Shown here piece after piece: positions 43,119 through 50,657 of a stretch of 64,000 bases of DNA. Position 1 is the stretch's first letter; each line of letters opens with the position of its first letter. The stretch spans positions 248,001-312,000 of the forward strand of contig CAVTZA010000012.1 in NCBI GenBank assembly GCA_963739085.1, given 5' to 3'. The notes under the pieces are model-generated. The model was given only the letters and a program-made list of their open reading frames with translations, made no database searches and had not been told where the DNA came from. Source of the DNA: DATFQE01 sp963739085 (GTDB lineage: Bacteria > Actinomycetota > Thermoleophilia > Gaiellales > Gaiellaceae). The translations under genes and the position numbers were made by a program.

Positions 43119-44212
43119 GAATCCGCCTCGGGCAGAGGCACAGGGCCATCCGGGGGCGGCAACGGCGCCTCCGGGACGGCCCCCCGCCACGCGGCAAGAA
43201 CGGCGGACGCGACCGCGGTGACGGGCACGGCGAGGTAGGCACCGAGGATGCCGTACAGCGACGCGCCGGCGGCGACCGCTAGCAGGATCACGGCCGGATG
43301 GAGGTCCACCGTTCGGCTCTGGATCAGTGGCTGGAGGAAGTTGCCCTCCAGAAACTGGACGCCGAGCACGATCCCCAGGGCGATCAGGGCGATTCCGGGC
43401 CCACCGTCGGCGAGAGCGACGAGCACGGCGAACAGACCCGAGATCGTCGCCCCGACGAACGGGACGAACGCGCCGAGGAAGATGATCACTGCCAGCGCGA
43501 ACGCGAGCGGCACACCGAGAATCCACAGCCCGATGCCGATCAGCGTCGCGTCGATCGCGGCAATCGCCGCAGTGCCGCGGACGTAGCCGCCGAGGACGCG
43601 CCAGGCGTGGAGGCCGGCCCGGTCGACCCGGCCTCGCAGGTCCGCCGGGAAGCGGTCGACCACGCGCCGCCAGAGGAGCAGGCCGTCGCGGAGGATGAAG
43701 TAGAGGAGGGCGACGACGAGCACGATCCCTGTCAGGACCGCGACGCCCGACCGGGCGCCGGAGACCAGGTACGTCGACGTCTCGCTCCAGGCCGAGCGCA
43801 GCATCCCGTCGAGATCGCGGTCCAGCGAGATGTTGAACGGATCGCCCTCGAGCCGGTCCGTGAGGTCGTCGAGACCCACCCGCACCGAGGCGACGAGCTC
43901 GTCGTACTCGCGCACGACCGAGGCGGTCACCACCGCGACGAGCGCGGCGATCGCAAGGAGGCCGAGGATCAGGGCAACGGCCGGCGCCGACCGCCCGAGA
44001 CCCGCGCGGCGCAGCCGGTCGGCGAGCGGCGTCAGCGCGGGTGCAATCGTCACCGCCACGATCGCGGGCAGCACGATCACGCGCAGGTACCAGAGCAGGA
44101 AGATCACCGCTGCGGCGGCGGCCGTGCAGACGAGCAGGCGCCAGGCCCAGCCGGCGACGCGGTCGAGACCGATCGGGACCGGCGGCACCCGTGTCCCTTC
44201 GCGTGGCTCCAT
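43115..44212 (-). CDS. AI-2E family transporter (PerM-like)
   Basis: 365 aa membrane protein with about eight helices. LLWYLRVIVLPAIVAVTIAPALTPLADRLRRAGLGR, VALLYFILRDG, GYVRGTAAIAAIDATLIGIGLWILGVPLAFALAVIIFLGAFVPFVGATISG and LQPLIQSRTVDLHPAVILLAVAAGASLYGILGAYLAVPVTA are the PerM/AI-2E signature. Members are linked to autoinducer, Na+/H+ or unknown transport, so the substrate is not claimed. Divergent from the zinc peptidase gene. Confidence 0.92.
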   Translation of the reverse strand: MEPREGTRVPPVPIGLDRVAGWAWRLLVCTAAAAAVIFLLWYLRVIVLPAIVAVTIAPALTPLADRLRRAGLGRSAPAVALILGLLAIAALVAVVTASVVREYDELVASVRVGLDDLTDRLEGDPFNISLDRDLDGMLRSAWSETSTYLVSGARSGVAVLTGIVLVVALLYFILRDGLLLWRRVVDRFPADLRGRVDRAGLHAWRVLGGYVRGTAAIAAIDATLIGIGLWILGVPLAFALAVIIFLGAFVPFVGATISGLFAVLVALADGGPGIALIALGIVLGVQFLEGNFLQPLIQSRTVDLHPAVILLAVAAGASLYGILGAYLAVPVTAVASAVLAAWRGAVPEAPLPPPDGPVPLPEADS

Positions 44213-44244
44213 GCCCCCGGAGCCTAGGGGCTAGGATCCGAGCG

Positions 44245-44931
44245 ATGGGCGATTTCGGGCTCTATCTGCTGTTCCTGATCCCACCGCTCGTGCTCGGGCT
44301 GATCGTCCAGGCCTGGCTCAAGCGGACGTTCGCGCGGTACTCGCAGGTGCCCGTCGCGTCCGGACTTGCCGGGGCGCAGGTCGCCCGCGCGATCCTCGAC
44401 CACAACGGGCTCGGGGAGGTCCCCGTCGAGGCGACGTCCGGCCAGCTCACCGACCACTACGACCCCCGCAAGAAGGCGCTTTTCCTCTCGCAGCCTGTCT
44501 ACGGCCCCAACTCCGTCGCCGCGGCGGCGGTCGCGGCCCACGAGACCGGGCACGCACTCCAGGACTCGCGCGGCTACGTGCCGTTGCGGCTTCGCTCGGC
44601 GATGTTCCCCGTGGTGGCGTTCGCCTCGAGCACGTGGATCTGGCTGCTCCTCATCGGGGCGCTGCTCGGGGCGCTCAACCTCGTCGCGCTGGCGCTCCTC
44701 ATCTATGCCGTCGCAGTGGCCTTCCACATTGTGACGCTGCCGGTCGAGTTCAACGCCTCCCGTCGCGCGGCGGGGCAGCTGCGCGAGCTGGGCATCGTGA
44801 CCGCAGGCGCCGAGCAGGAGGGCGTGCAGAAGGTCCTGACGGCCGCAGCGCTGACGTACGTCGCCGGCGCGCTCGCCGCGCTCACGCAGCTCCTCTACTA
44901 CGCGCTCGTCTTCTTCGGCAACCGGAACTAG
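44245..44931 (+). CDS. YugP-type zinc metallopeptidase, membrane-bound
   Basis: 228 aa from ATG 44245. Zn-peptidase family 2 (YugP): N-terminal helix (LYLLFLIPPLVLGLIVQAWL), TSGQLTDHYDPRKKALFLS, the zinc motif AAHETGHALQ, a pair of membrane helices and VTLPVEFNASRRA. Active site faces the membrane or cytoplasm. No Shine-Dalgarno; TAGGAT at 44232-44237 ends 7 nt before the ATG, almost the same string (TAGGATCCGA) as at the glyoxylate promoter. The structured repeat copy 2 begins 2 nt after its stop codon. Confidence 0.9.
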   Translation: MGDFGLYLLFLIPPLVLGLIVQAWLKRTFARYSQVPVASGLAGAQVARAILDHNGLGEVPVEATSGQLTDHYDPRKKALFLSQPVYGPNSVAAAAVAAHETGHALQDSRGYVPLRLRSAMFPVVAFASSTWIWLLLIGALLGALNLVALALLIYAVAVAFHIVTLPVEFNASRRAAGQLRELGIVTAGAEQEGVQKVLTAAALTYVAGALAALTQLLYYALVFFGNRN

Positions 44932-44932
44932 G

Positions 44933-45103
44933 CAGGAGGGTTTGGTGGAACCTCGCTCGTCGCCGGGGTGCGATGGTCGTTCCGAGGCAAGGACGCAGGG
45001 AGCGTCCGTATCTAGGACGCGTAGCGTGGGCGCGACTGAGGACGCCGCCTCGGGGCGAGCAGCGCGGCCCGGCGGCTCCGCGAGGTTTCGCCAGACCCTC
45101 CTA
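44933..45103 (+). ncRNA. Structured repeat element, copy 2 (unknown family)
   Basis: 171-nt element. The ends (44934-44956 and 45080-45102) pair without a gap over 23 bp, 20 Watson-Crick and 3 G-U when read as plus-strand RNA. Inside: GCCGGG/CCCGGC (44962-44967/45068-45073), a hairpin GGACGC-AGGGA-GCGTCC (44991-45007) and a hairpin CGCC-TCGG-GGCG (45046-45057). The core matches copy 1 at 11427-11600 almost base for base. It lies between the peptidase stop and the GntR start (8 nt gap). Confidence 0.7.
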
Positions 45104-45111
45104 AGGCTCCG

Positions 45112-45825
45112 GTGGAGTCGACGAAGGCCGACGAGATCGCGTACGCCCTCGAGGAGGCGATCGTCTCCGGCGAGATCGAGCCCGGCTCGATCCTGCGGCA
45201 GGAGTCGCTCTCCGAGCGCTACGACGTCTCGCGGACTCCGATCCGCGAGGCGCTTCGCCGCCTCGCCGCCCTTGGGCTCGTCCAGTTCGTGCCGAACCGC
45301 GGCGTGCGCGTGCGGACGCTCTCCCGTGCGGAGCTGCGCGAGGCGTTCCTCGTCCGCGCCGAGCTCGAGTCGCTCGCGACCGCGCTCGCCGTCCCCCGCT
45401 TCGACGCCGAGGGCCTCGCCGAGCTCGAGGCCGCCGAGCAGCGCTTCGCGGAGCTCACGGCCGAGCTACGGAAGCTCGCCCGTGAGGGGGGCCGGACGCA
45501 GACGGGGATCGTCGGCGAGTGGGTGCACGCCAACCATGCGTTCCACGACGTCGTCTACGCCCGCGCCGACGCGCCGTACGTCGTCCGGCTGGCGAAGAGC
45601 GCCCGCCGCACGTTCTTCGGCCAGACGACCTGGGCGGTCGGCGAGGAGCTCGACGAGCTCTACGTCAAGAACCAGCGCGAGCACACGGCGATCCGCGCAG
45701 CGATCGCGGCCGGCAGCGTCGATGGAGCCCGGGCCGCTGCCCGCGACCACGTGCTGCACTCCGGGCACCTGCTCGAGGTGATCCTCGACCAGGTCGAGCG
45801 GACGCCCCGGCCTACGGCCGCCTGA
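45112..45825 (+). CDS. GntR family regulator, FadR/FCD type
   Basis: 237 aa from GTG 45112. N-terminal winged helix (ESLSERYDVSRTPIREALRRLAALGLVQFVPNRGVRV) and an all-helical FCD ligand domain (~85-225, with HANHAFHDVVYARADAP and REHTAIRAAIAAGSVDGARAAARDHVLHSGHLL carrying metal-site His). Represses operons for acids or sugars in response to small carboxylates. It converges on mtnA with a 14-bp overlap and may control the MtnA/RuBisCO-like pair, by position only. Its ribosome site is within or next to the structured repeat. Confidence 0.93.
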   Translation: MESTKADEIAYALEEAIVSGEIEPGSILRQESLSERYDVSRTPIREALRRLAALGLVQFVPNRGVRVRTLSRAELREAFLVRAELESLATALAVPRFDAEGLAELEAAEQRFAELTAELRKLAREGGRTQTGIVGEWVHANHAFHDVVYARADAPYVVRLAKSARRTFFGQTTWAVGEELDELYVKNQREHTAIRAAIAAGSVDGARAAARDHVLHSGHLLEVILDQVERTPRPTAA

Positions 45826-46753
45826 CCCCTTCCTCGGTCACGTAGGCGGTCACGAGCGCCGCCGGCGTGACGTCGAATGCGCGGTTCTCCACCGCGGCGC
45901 CCTCCGGAGCGAGCCTGCGGCCGGCCAGCACGGCAACCTCGTCGCCGCCGCGCAACTCGACGGGGATCGAGGCGCCGTCCGGCGTGTCGGGATCGAACGT
46001 GGAGACCGGCGCGGCGACGTAGAACGGAACACCGTGGTGGTGGGCGAGCACGGCGAGCCCGTAGGTGCCGATCTTGTTCGCGACGTCGCCGTTGGCAGCG
46101 ATGCGGTCGGCGCCGACGATGACGGCGTCGACGTCGCCCGAGCCGAACAGCGAGCCGGCCATCGCGTCGGCGACCAGGGTGTACGGGATCCCGAGCTCCC
46201 CCAGCTCCCAGGCCGTGAGCCGCGCGCCCTGGAGCACCGGCCTCGTCTCGTCCACCCACACGCTCGGACGGCGGCCGCGCTCGTGGGCGGCGCGGATCAC
46301 GCCGAGTGCGGTGCCGTAGCCGACGCACGCGAGCGAGCCCGCGTTGCAGTGCGTGAGGACGCGCGCGTCCTCCGGGAGGAGCTCGGCGCCGTTGGCGCCC
46401 AGGCGGCGGTTGCGCTCGACGTCGTCGGCCGCGATCCGCAGCGCCTCGGCCGCGGGGTCGTCGGCGGCCAGCGCGCGGTCGACCCCCCAGGCGAGGTTCA
46501 CGGCCGTCGGCCTCGTCGCCTTGAGCCGGTGAGCGGCGTCGGCGAGCGGCTCGCCGGTGGCGGCTGCGAGCGCGACGCCCATCGCGCCGGCCGCTCCGAG
46601 CGCGGGCGCTCCGCGCACCGCGAGCGTCGTGATCGCCTCGCAGAGCTCGTCGACGGTCCGGCACTCGAGGAAGGTCAGCTCCTGCGGGAGCCGCCGCTGG
46701 TCGATCAGGCGCACTGCGCCGCCTCGCCACTCGATCGTCGGCGGAATGCTCAC
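45812..46753 (-). CDS. mtnA: S-methyl-5-thioribose-1-phosphate isomerase-like (MtnA / e2B family)
   Basis: 313 aa from GTG 46753. Motifs: TTLAVRGAPALGAAGAMGVALA, THCNAGSLACVGYGTALGVIRAA (Cys catalytic region), PVLQGARLTAWELGE, and VIVGADRIAANGDVANKIGTYGLAVLA (Asp catalytic). Converts methylthioribose-1-P to methylthioribulose-1-P; relatives act on 5-deoxyribose-1-P or ribose-1,5-bisphosphate. It overlaps the RuBisCO-like gene by 4 bp (GTGA), so both act in one pathway. Confidence 0.88.
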   Translation of the reverse strand: MSIPPTIEWRGGAVRLIDQRRLPQELTFLECRTVDELCEAITTLAVRGAPALGAAGAMGVALAAATGEPLADAAHRLKATRPTAVNLAWGVDRALAADDPAAEALRIAADDVERNRRLGANGAELLPEDARVLTHCNAGSLACVGYGTALGVIRAAHERGRRPSVWVDETRPVLQGARLTAWELGELGIPYTLVADAMAGSLFGSGDVDAVIVGADRIAANGDVANKIGTYGLAVLAHHHGVPFYVAAPVSTFDPDTPDGASIPVELRGGDEVAVLAGRRLAPEGAAVENRAFDVTPAALVTAYVTEEGVRRP

Positions 46754-47748
46754 CGAACGGCCTCCACCGTCGCGCGGACGGCCTCCTCGACGCCGCCTTC
46801 GTGGCGGTACGCCTCGGAGCCGAGCAGCACCATCAGCCCGTCCGCCTCGCCGGTGCGCGCAACCTGCTCTGCCGCATTCGCCGGCCCCACGCCCCCGCCC
46901 AGCACCGCGACCGCGCGGGGCACGCCCAGGTCGCGACGGCACGCCGCCACCTGTGCGCGCACCTCGTCCTCGGTGTCGAAGACGCGCCCGGTGAACGAGC
47001 CGCACTGCACGTAGTCGGCGCCGAGCAGCCGGGTCAGCTCGGCCGCGACGGCGGGCGTCACTCCGTGGTCGCGCCCGCGGGTCCACAGGGCGGCGCCGAC
47101 GCGATGCGCGAAGAGCGGAACCCCGAGCTCGGCGTCCCGCAGGGCCCGCAGTGCGTCGAGGCCCTGCGCGAAAGCGTTCACCATCACCGCGCCCGCCCCC
47201 AGCTCGACCACCCGCTCGGCGCGGGCGAGGAGCGAGTCCGACGGCCCGGTGACGTTCGCCGCGTAGCGGACGTCGGTCGCCGCGGCCACCGCGCGGACGC
47301 GCTCCTCGAGCGGGCACCACTCGGGGTTGCCCAGCAGCTCGTCGTCCTTGACGAGGTCGGCTCCGCCGCGGCCCAGGGCGGCCGCGGTCTCGGCGACCTC
47401 GGCCGGGCTCAGGCCCAGCGAGGGCTTGACGATCGCGCCGACCAGCACGCCGCCCGGCGCGTCGAAGGCGGGCCCGCGAAAGCTCCCGGCCGGCCACTCG
47501 GCCGCCACGAGCCGGCAGCGGTGAAAGCCGGACGCGTCGGCCCACTCGCCCGCGAGCAGCGACGAGACGAGCAGGCTCGTGTCGCCACCCCAGTTCCGCT
47601 CGGGGAACTCGAGCACGGCGAGCCCCTCGCCGCCGCCGACGACGCGGCCGCGCACCTCTCCCGGGCCGTCGGCGTGCCCTACCGACGCGATCAGCGCGAG
47701 AGCCTCGGCGGCCTCGGGCGGCTCGAGCTCGTACGTGACCCGGATCAC
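46750..47748 (-). CDS. RuBisCO-like protein (RLP, short form)
   Basis: 332 aa, short for a RuBisCO large chain. The key catalytic region is retained: IVKPSLGLSPAEVAE (substrate Lys), GGADLVKDDELLGNPEWCPLEERV (Lys and Asp-Asp-Glu metal cluster), FAHRVGAALWTRGRDHG (His) and AVLGGGVGPANA (phosphate Gly). RuBisCO-like proteins are enolases or isomerases on methylthioribulose-1-P and related sugars rather than CO2 fixers. TAACGT ends 6 nt before GTG 47748, consistent with a leaderless start. Confidence 0.85.
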   Translation of the reverse strand: MIRVTYELEPPEAAEALALIASVGHADGPGEVRGRVVGGGEGLAVLEFPERNWGGDTSLLVSSLLAGEWADASGFHRCRLVAAEWPAGSFRGPAFDAPGGVLVGAIVKPSLGLSPAEVAETAAALGRGGADLVKDDELLGNPEWCPLEERVRAVAAATDVRYAANVTGPSDSLLARAERVVELGAGAVMVNAFAQGLDALRALRDAELGVPLFAHRVGAALWTRGRDHGVTPAVAAELTRLLGADYVQCGSFTGRVFDTEDEVRAQVAACRRDLGVPRAVAVLGGGVGPANAAEQVARTGEADGLMVLLGSEAYRHEGGVEEAVRATVEAVR

Positions 47749-48017
47749 GGCCCGACGTTAGACGAGTTCGGTTAACCGCACCTCGGAACACCGGCGAGCC
47801 ACATTCCCGAGCGGACGCGCGGAGGCGACGATGCCCACATGAACTCCTCTTCCACCTTCGAGCCCGGCGCCACGGCAGGCGACCCCACCCCCGCGCAGCC
47901 GCTCTCCCCGGTCATCGCGGTCGCCGCCGCAGCCACATACCCGCGTTTGAGCGCCGGGCTCGGAGGCCTTTCCTCCCGGCCGTAGGCGCCGGTCGCGTTC
48001 GTCGGTACGCTGAACCG
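47749..48017. other. 269-bp intergenic region with a marginal 48-codon ORF
   Basis: Between the RuBisCO-like gene and the small plus-strand ORF at 48018. It contains the palindrome GGTTAACC near 47770, GGAGG at 47821 followed by ATG 47831 (a 3-codon frame), and an overlapping ATG at 47839 that opens a 48-codon frame ending at 47985 (MNSSSTFEPGATAGDP...). The latter is Ala/Pro/Ser-rich with no features I recognise. No riboswitch or RNA gene was recognised. Confidence 0.35.
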
Positions 48018-48152
48018 ATGGCTCATCTCTCGATTCCTCTCCGTGCCCGCCGCACGCCGTGGTGGCGCTCGTTCTGGCGCGACGCCGTTTCGAATCTCCG
48101 CACCGTCGAGTGGCTCGTGCGGCAGATCCTGCGGCAGATCAAGTTCCGCTAG
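48018..48152 (+). CDS. Possible small basic amphipathic protein
   Basis: 44 aa: MAHLSIPLRARRTPWWRSFW, then RDAVSNLRTVEWLVRQILRQ and IKFR. Three Trp, nine Arg and one Lys with an amphipathic helix (~20-42). A TACGCT box ends 6 nt before the ATG, the same leaderless layout as several real genes here. It sits alone between two leftward genes, with its end 6 nt before the MaoC stop. No homologue recognised; could be spurious. Confidence 0.45.
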   Translation: MAHLSIPLRARRTPWWRSFWRDAVSNLRTVEWLVRQILRQIKFR

Positions 48153-48158
48153 GGCGCG

Positions 48159-48608
48159 TCAGAACACGAGGTAGACGACCTCGCCCACGAGGGCGGGCTT
48201 GTCCGCGCCCTCGATCTCGACCTCGACCTCGACGTGGTAGAGGACGCCCTCGCCGCGGCGCTCCGCCGAGCGGATCGTCGGCTTGAGGCGAACGCGCGAC
48301 CCGGACGGCACCGGCGCGGTGAAGCGCACCTTCTCGATCCCGTAGTTCACGCCCATGCGCGCGTCGGTGACGCTCAGCACGCTGGAGAGGAGCCCGGGCA
48401 GCAGCGCCAGCGAGAGGTAGCCGTGCGCGACCGTGGTGGCGAACGGCCCCTGCGCGGCGGCCTCGGGGTCGACGTGGATCCACTGGTGGTCGCCGGTCGC
48501 GTCGGCGAAGAGCTCGATCGTCTTCTGGTCGAGGGTCACCCAGTCGGACGGCTCCAGCTCGAGGTCGGCGGCGGACTCGAGCTCGGCGAGGGTCAGCCTG
48601 GTGGTCAC
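48159..48608 (-). CDS. MaoC family dehydratase
   Basis: 149 aa from GTG 48608. Hot-dog fold hydratase 2: FADATGDHQWIHVDPEAAAQGPFATTVAHGYLSLALLPGLL carries the catalytic Asp and His (D-x4-H in GDHQWIHVD), then GVNYGIEKVRFTAPVPSGSRVRLKPTI. Hydrates enoyl-CoA to (R)-3-hydroxyacyl-CoA. It is coupled (GTGA) to the acyl-CoA ligase gene upstream, so the two probably handle the same acid. Confidence 0.93.
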   Translation of the reverse strand: MTTRLTLAELESAADLELEPSDWVTLDQKTIELFADATGDHQWIHVDPEAAAQGPFATTVAHGYLSLALLPGLLSSVLSVTDARMGVNYGIEKVRFTAPVPSGSRVRLKPTIRSAERRGEGVLYHVEVEVEIEGADKPALVGEVVYLVF

Positions 48609-50071
48609 GCGCTCACCAGCTTCCCGCGCAGCGCCTTGCGGTCGATCTTGCCCACGGGAGTCAAGGGCAGCGACGAGATCAAGTGCACCTCGCGCGGGTA
48701 CTTGTAGCCGCCGATTCGCTCCTTGCAGAACGCGACGAGCTCGCCGGCGGTGACGTCGTTCGAGCGCAGCTCGACGAACGCCACCACCTCCTCGCCGTGC
48801 ATCTCGTCCGGCCTGCCGACGACGCCGGCCGCCGCCACCGCGGGATGCTCCATCAGCGCCTCCTCGACGTCGCGCGGGAAGACGTTGAAGCCCCCGCGGA
48901 TGATCAGGTCCTTCTTCCGGTCGACGACGTACAGGTAGCCGTCGTCGTCCAGGCGGCCGAGGTCGCCCGTGTGCAGCCACCCGTCGCGCAGCACGTCGGC
49001 CGTGAGCTCGGGCGCTTGCCAGTAGCCGAGCATCACGGTCTCGGAGCGGACGACGATCTCGCCGACACCCGCCGTGTCCGGCTCGTGGATCTTCACGTCG
49101 AAGCCGGGTACCGGCAGGCCGACTGCGCCGAGTCGCACGCGGCCGGGCGGGCTGGACGACACGAGCGCGGACGACTCCGTGAGCCCGTAGCCCTCGCGGA
49201 TCTCGACATTCGGGAGACGCGTCACCAGCTCGTTCGCCGTCTCGGGCGGGAGCGGAGCTGCGCCGGACACGATGTAGCGCAGCTCGGAGAGGTCGTAGTC
49301 CTCGAGCGGCTGGGCGAGCAGAAGCTTCAGCATCGACGGGACGACGGCGACGATCTGCGTGCGGTGCTCCTGGGCCAGCTCGAGCCACGCGTCGGGCATG
49401 AACCAGCGCATGAGCACGCCCCGCTGCGCCTCGCGGTAGTGGAACCCGACGACCGTGACGAGCAGGCCGTATGCGTGCGAGAGCGGGAGCGCGTTGAGGC
49501 CGCGGACGATTCCGGGCACGTAGCCGGCGTCGTGGCCCGCCAACCCGGCGGCCCAGAGGTTCTCATGCGAGAGCATCACGCCCTTGGCCCGGCCGGTCGT
49601 GCCGCCGGTGTACAAGAGCGCGGCGAGGCCGGCGCCCCCGGGCGGCACGATCGGAGACGGGTCGGCCTGCTCGAGCTCGGCGAAGCGCTCGGTGGTGACC
49701 ACCTCGACGTCCCCCGCGGCCTCGCGTGCGTTGTCGGCAAGCTCGGGGCTCGCGAGCACGAGCTCGGCTCCCGAGTCGGCGATTACGTGAGCGAGCTCGG
49801 CGGGCGGCAGCAGGAAGATCGCCGGCGTCACGACCGCGCCGATCCGCCAGATCGCGTTGTAGGCGATGCCGACCTCGGGGCAGTTCGCCATCAGGACGAC
49901 TACGCGGTCGCCGGGGTCGACGCCACGGCCGCGCAGCGCGCCCGCGAGCCGAGTGGCGCGCTCGAACAGCCGCGCCGAGCGATGCCATTGGCCCTCGAAC
50001 CACAGCGAGTCGTAGTCCCCGTGTCGGTCGAGCGCCGCTTCCGCCGCTCGCGCGAGGCTGTGCTCGGGCAT
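48605..50071 (-). CDS. Acyl-CoA synthetase (AMP-forming)
   Basis: 488 aa from ATG 50071. ANL-superfamily ligase: LLYTGGTTGRAKGVMLSHENL (P-loop A3), REGYGLTESSALVSSSPPG (A5), DGWLHTGDLGRLDDDGYLYVVDRKKDLIIRGGFNVFPRDVEEAL (A7-A8) and the terminal catalytic Lys in TPVGKIDRKALR. Activates a fatty or aromatic acid to its CoA ester via acyl-AMP. Overlaps maoC by 4 bp and is divergent from coxS with 124 bp between. Confidence 0.94.
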   Translation of the reverse strand: MPEHSLARAAEAALDRHGDYDSLWFEGQWHRSARLFERATRLAGALRGRGVDPGDRVVVLMANCPEVGIAYNAIWRIGAVVTPAIFLLPPAELAHVIADSGAELVLASPELADNAREAAGDVEVVTTERFAELEQADPSPIVPPGGAGLAALLYTGGTTGRAKGVMLSHENLWAAGLAGHDAGYVPGIVRGLNALPLSHAYGLLVTVVGFHYREAQRGVLMRWFMPDAWLELAQEHRTQIVAVVPSMLKLLLAQPLEDYDLSELRYIVSGAAPLPPETANELVTRLPNVEIREGYGLTESSALVSSSPPGRVRLGAVGLPVPGFDVKIHEPDTAGVGEIVVRSETVMLGYWQAPELTADVLRDGWLHTGDLGRLDDDGYLYVVDRKKDLIIRGGFNVFPRDVEEALMEHPAVAAAGVVGRPDEMHGEEVVAFVELRSNDVTAGELVAFCKERIGGYKYPREVHLISSLPLTPVGKIDRKALRGKLVSA

Positions 50072-50195
50072 CGTCGCGACCTTACCCGTGGCAAACCCTG
50101 CAGGCGAGGCGTATTGTCGCCGGGCGCGCCGGAGGCGGCGCTGAGGCCGCCCTTCCGCCGCCGTAACCGGCCGGACCGACCGAAGGAGGGGGCCG

Positions 50196-50657
50196 ATGCA
50201 CGTTGCGATCACCGTCAACGGTGTTCGCCGCGAGGCCGATGTGGAGCCGCGGATGTTGCTGGTCGACTTCCTGCGCGACCACCTCGGGCTCACCGGCACG
50301 AAAATCGCCTGCGACACCTCTCAGTGCGGCAGCTGCACGATTCACCTCGACGGCATGGCGGTGAAGTCGTGCACGGTGCTCGCCGTGCAGGCTGACGGAG
50401 GCGAAGTCACGACCATCGAAGGGCTGGCCTCGAACGGCTCGCTCCACGCCGTCCAGGAGGCGTTCCACGAGCAGCACGGCCTCCAGTGCGGCTTCTGCAC
50501 GCCCGGGATGATCATGGCGACGGTGGCGCTCCTCGAAGGGAGCCCCGACCCGAGCGACGATGAGATCCGACACGGGCTGGAGGGGAACCTGTGCCGCTGC
50601 ACCGGCTACGAGAACATCGTCAGAGCCGTGCACGAGGCAGCGGGGGTGTCGCGATGA
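50196..50657 (+). CDS. coxS: Aerobic CO dehydrogenase-type small subunit, [2Fe-2S]
   Basis: 153 aa. Two [2Fe-2S] clusters: the plant-type C-x4-C-x2-C (CDTSQCGSC) near residue 42, and the second C-x2-C ... C-x-C set (CGFCTPGMI; NLCRCTGY). RBS GGAGGGGG lies 5 nt before ATG 50196. Carries electrons from the molybdenum site of CoxL to FAD in CoxM. First gene of the S-L-M operon; coupled to coxL by ATGA. Confidence 0.94.
   Translation: MHVAITVNGVRREADVEPRMLLVDFLRDHLGLTGTKIACDTSQCGSCTIHLDGMAVKSCTVLAVQADGGEVTTIEGLASNGSLHAVQEAFHEQHGLQCGFCTPGMIMATVALLEGSPDPSDDEIRHGLEGNLCRCTGYENIVRAVHEAAGVSR

Noticed and set aside
44940..45104. Coding sequence within the structured repeat
   Set aside because: Similar translated strings arise from both copies only because the DNA is repeated; stems explain the conservation better than any frame.
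46750..47748. Genuine CO2-fixing RuBisCO
   Set aside because: At 332 aa it is far shorter than RuBisCO large chains and pairs with an MtnA-like isomerase, not with a phosphoribulokinase.
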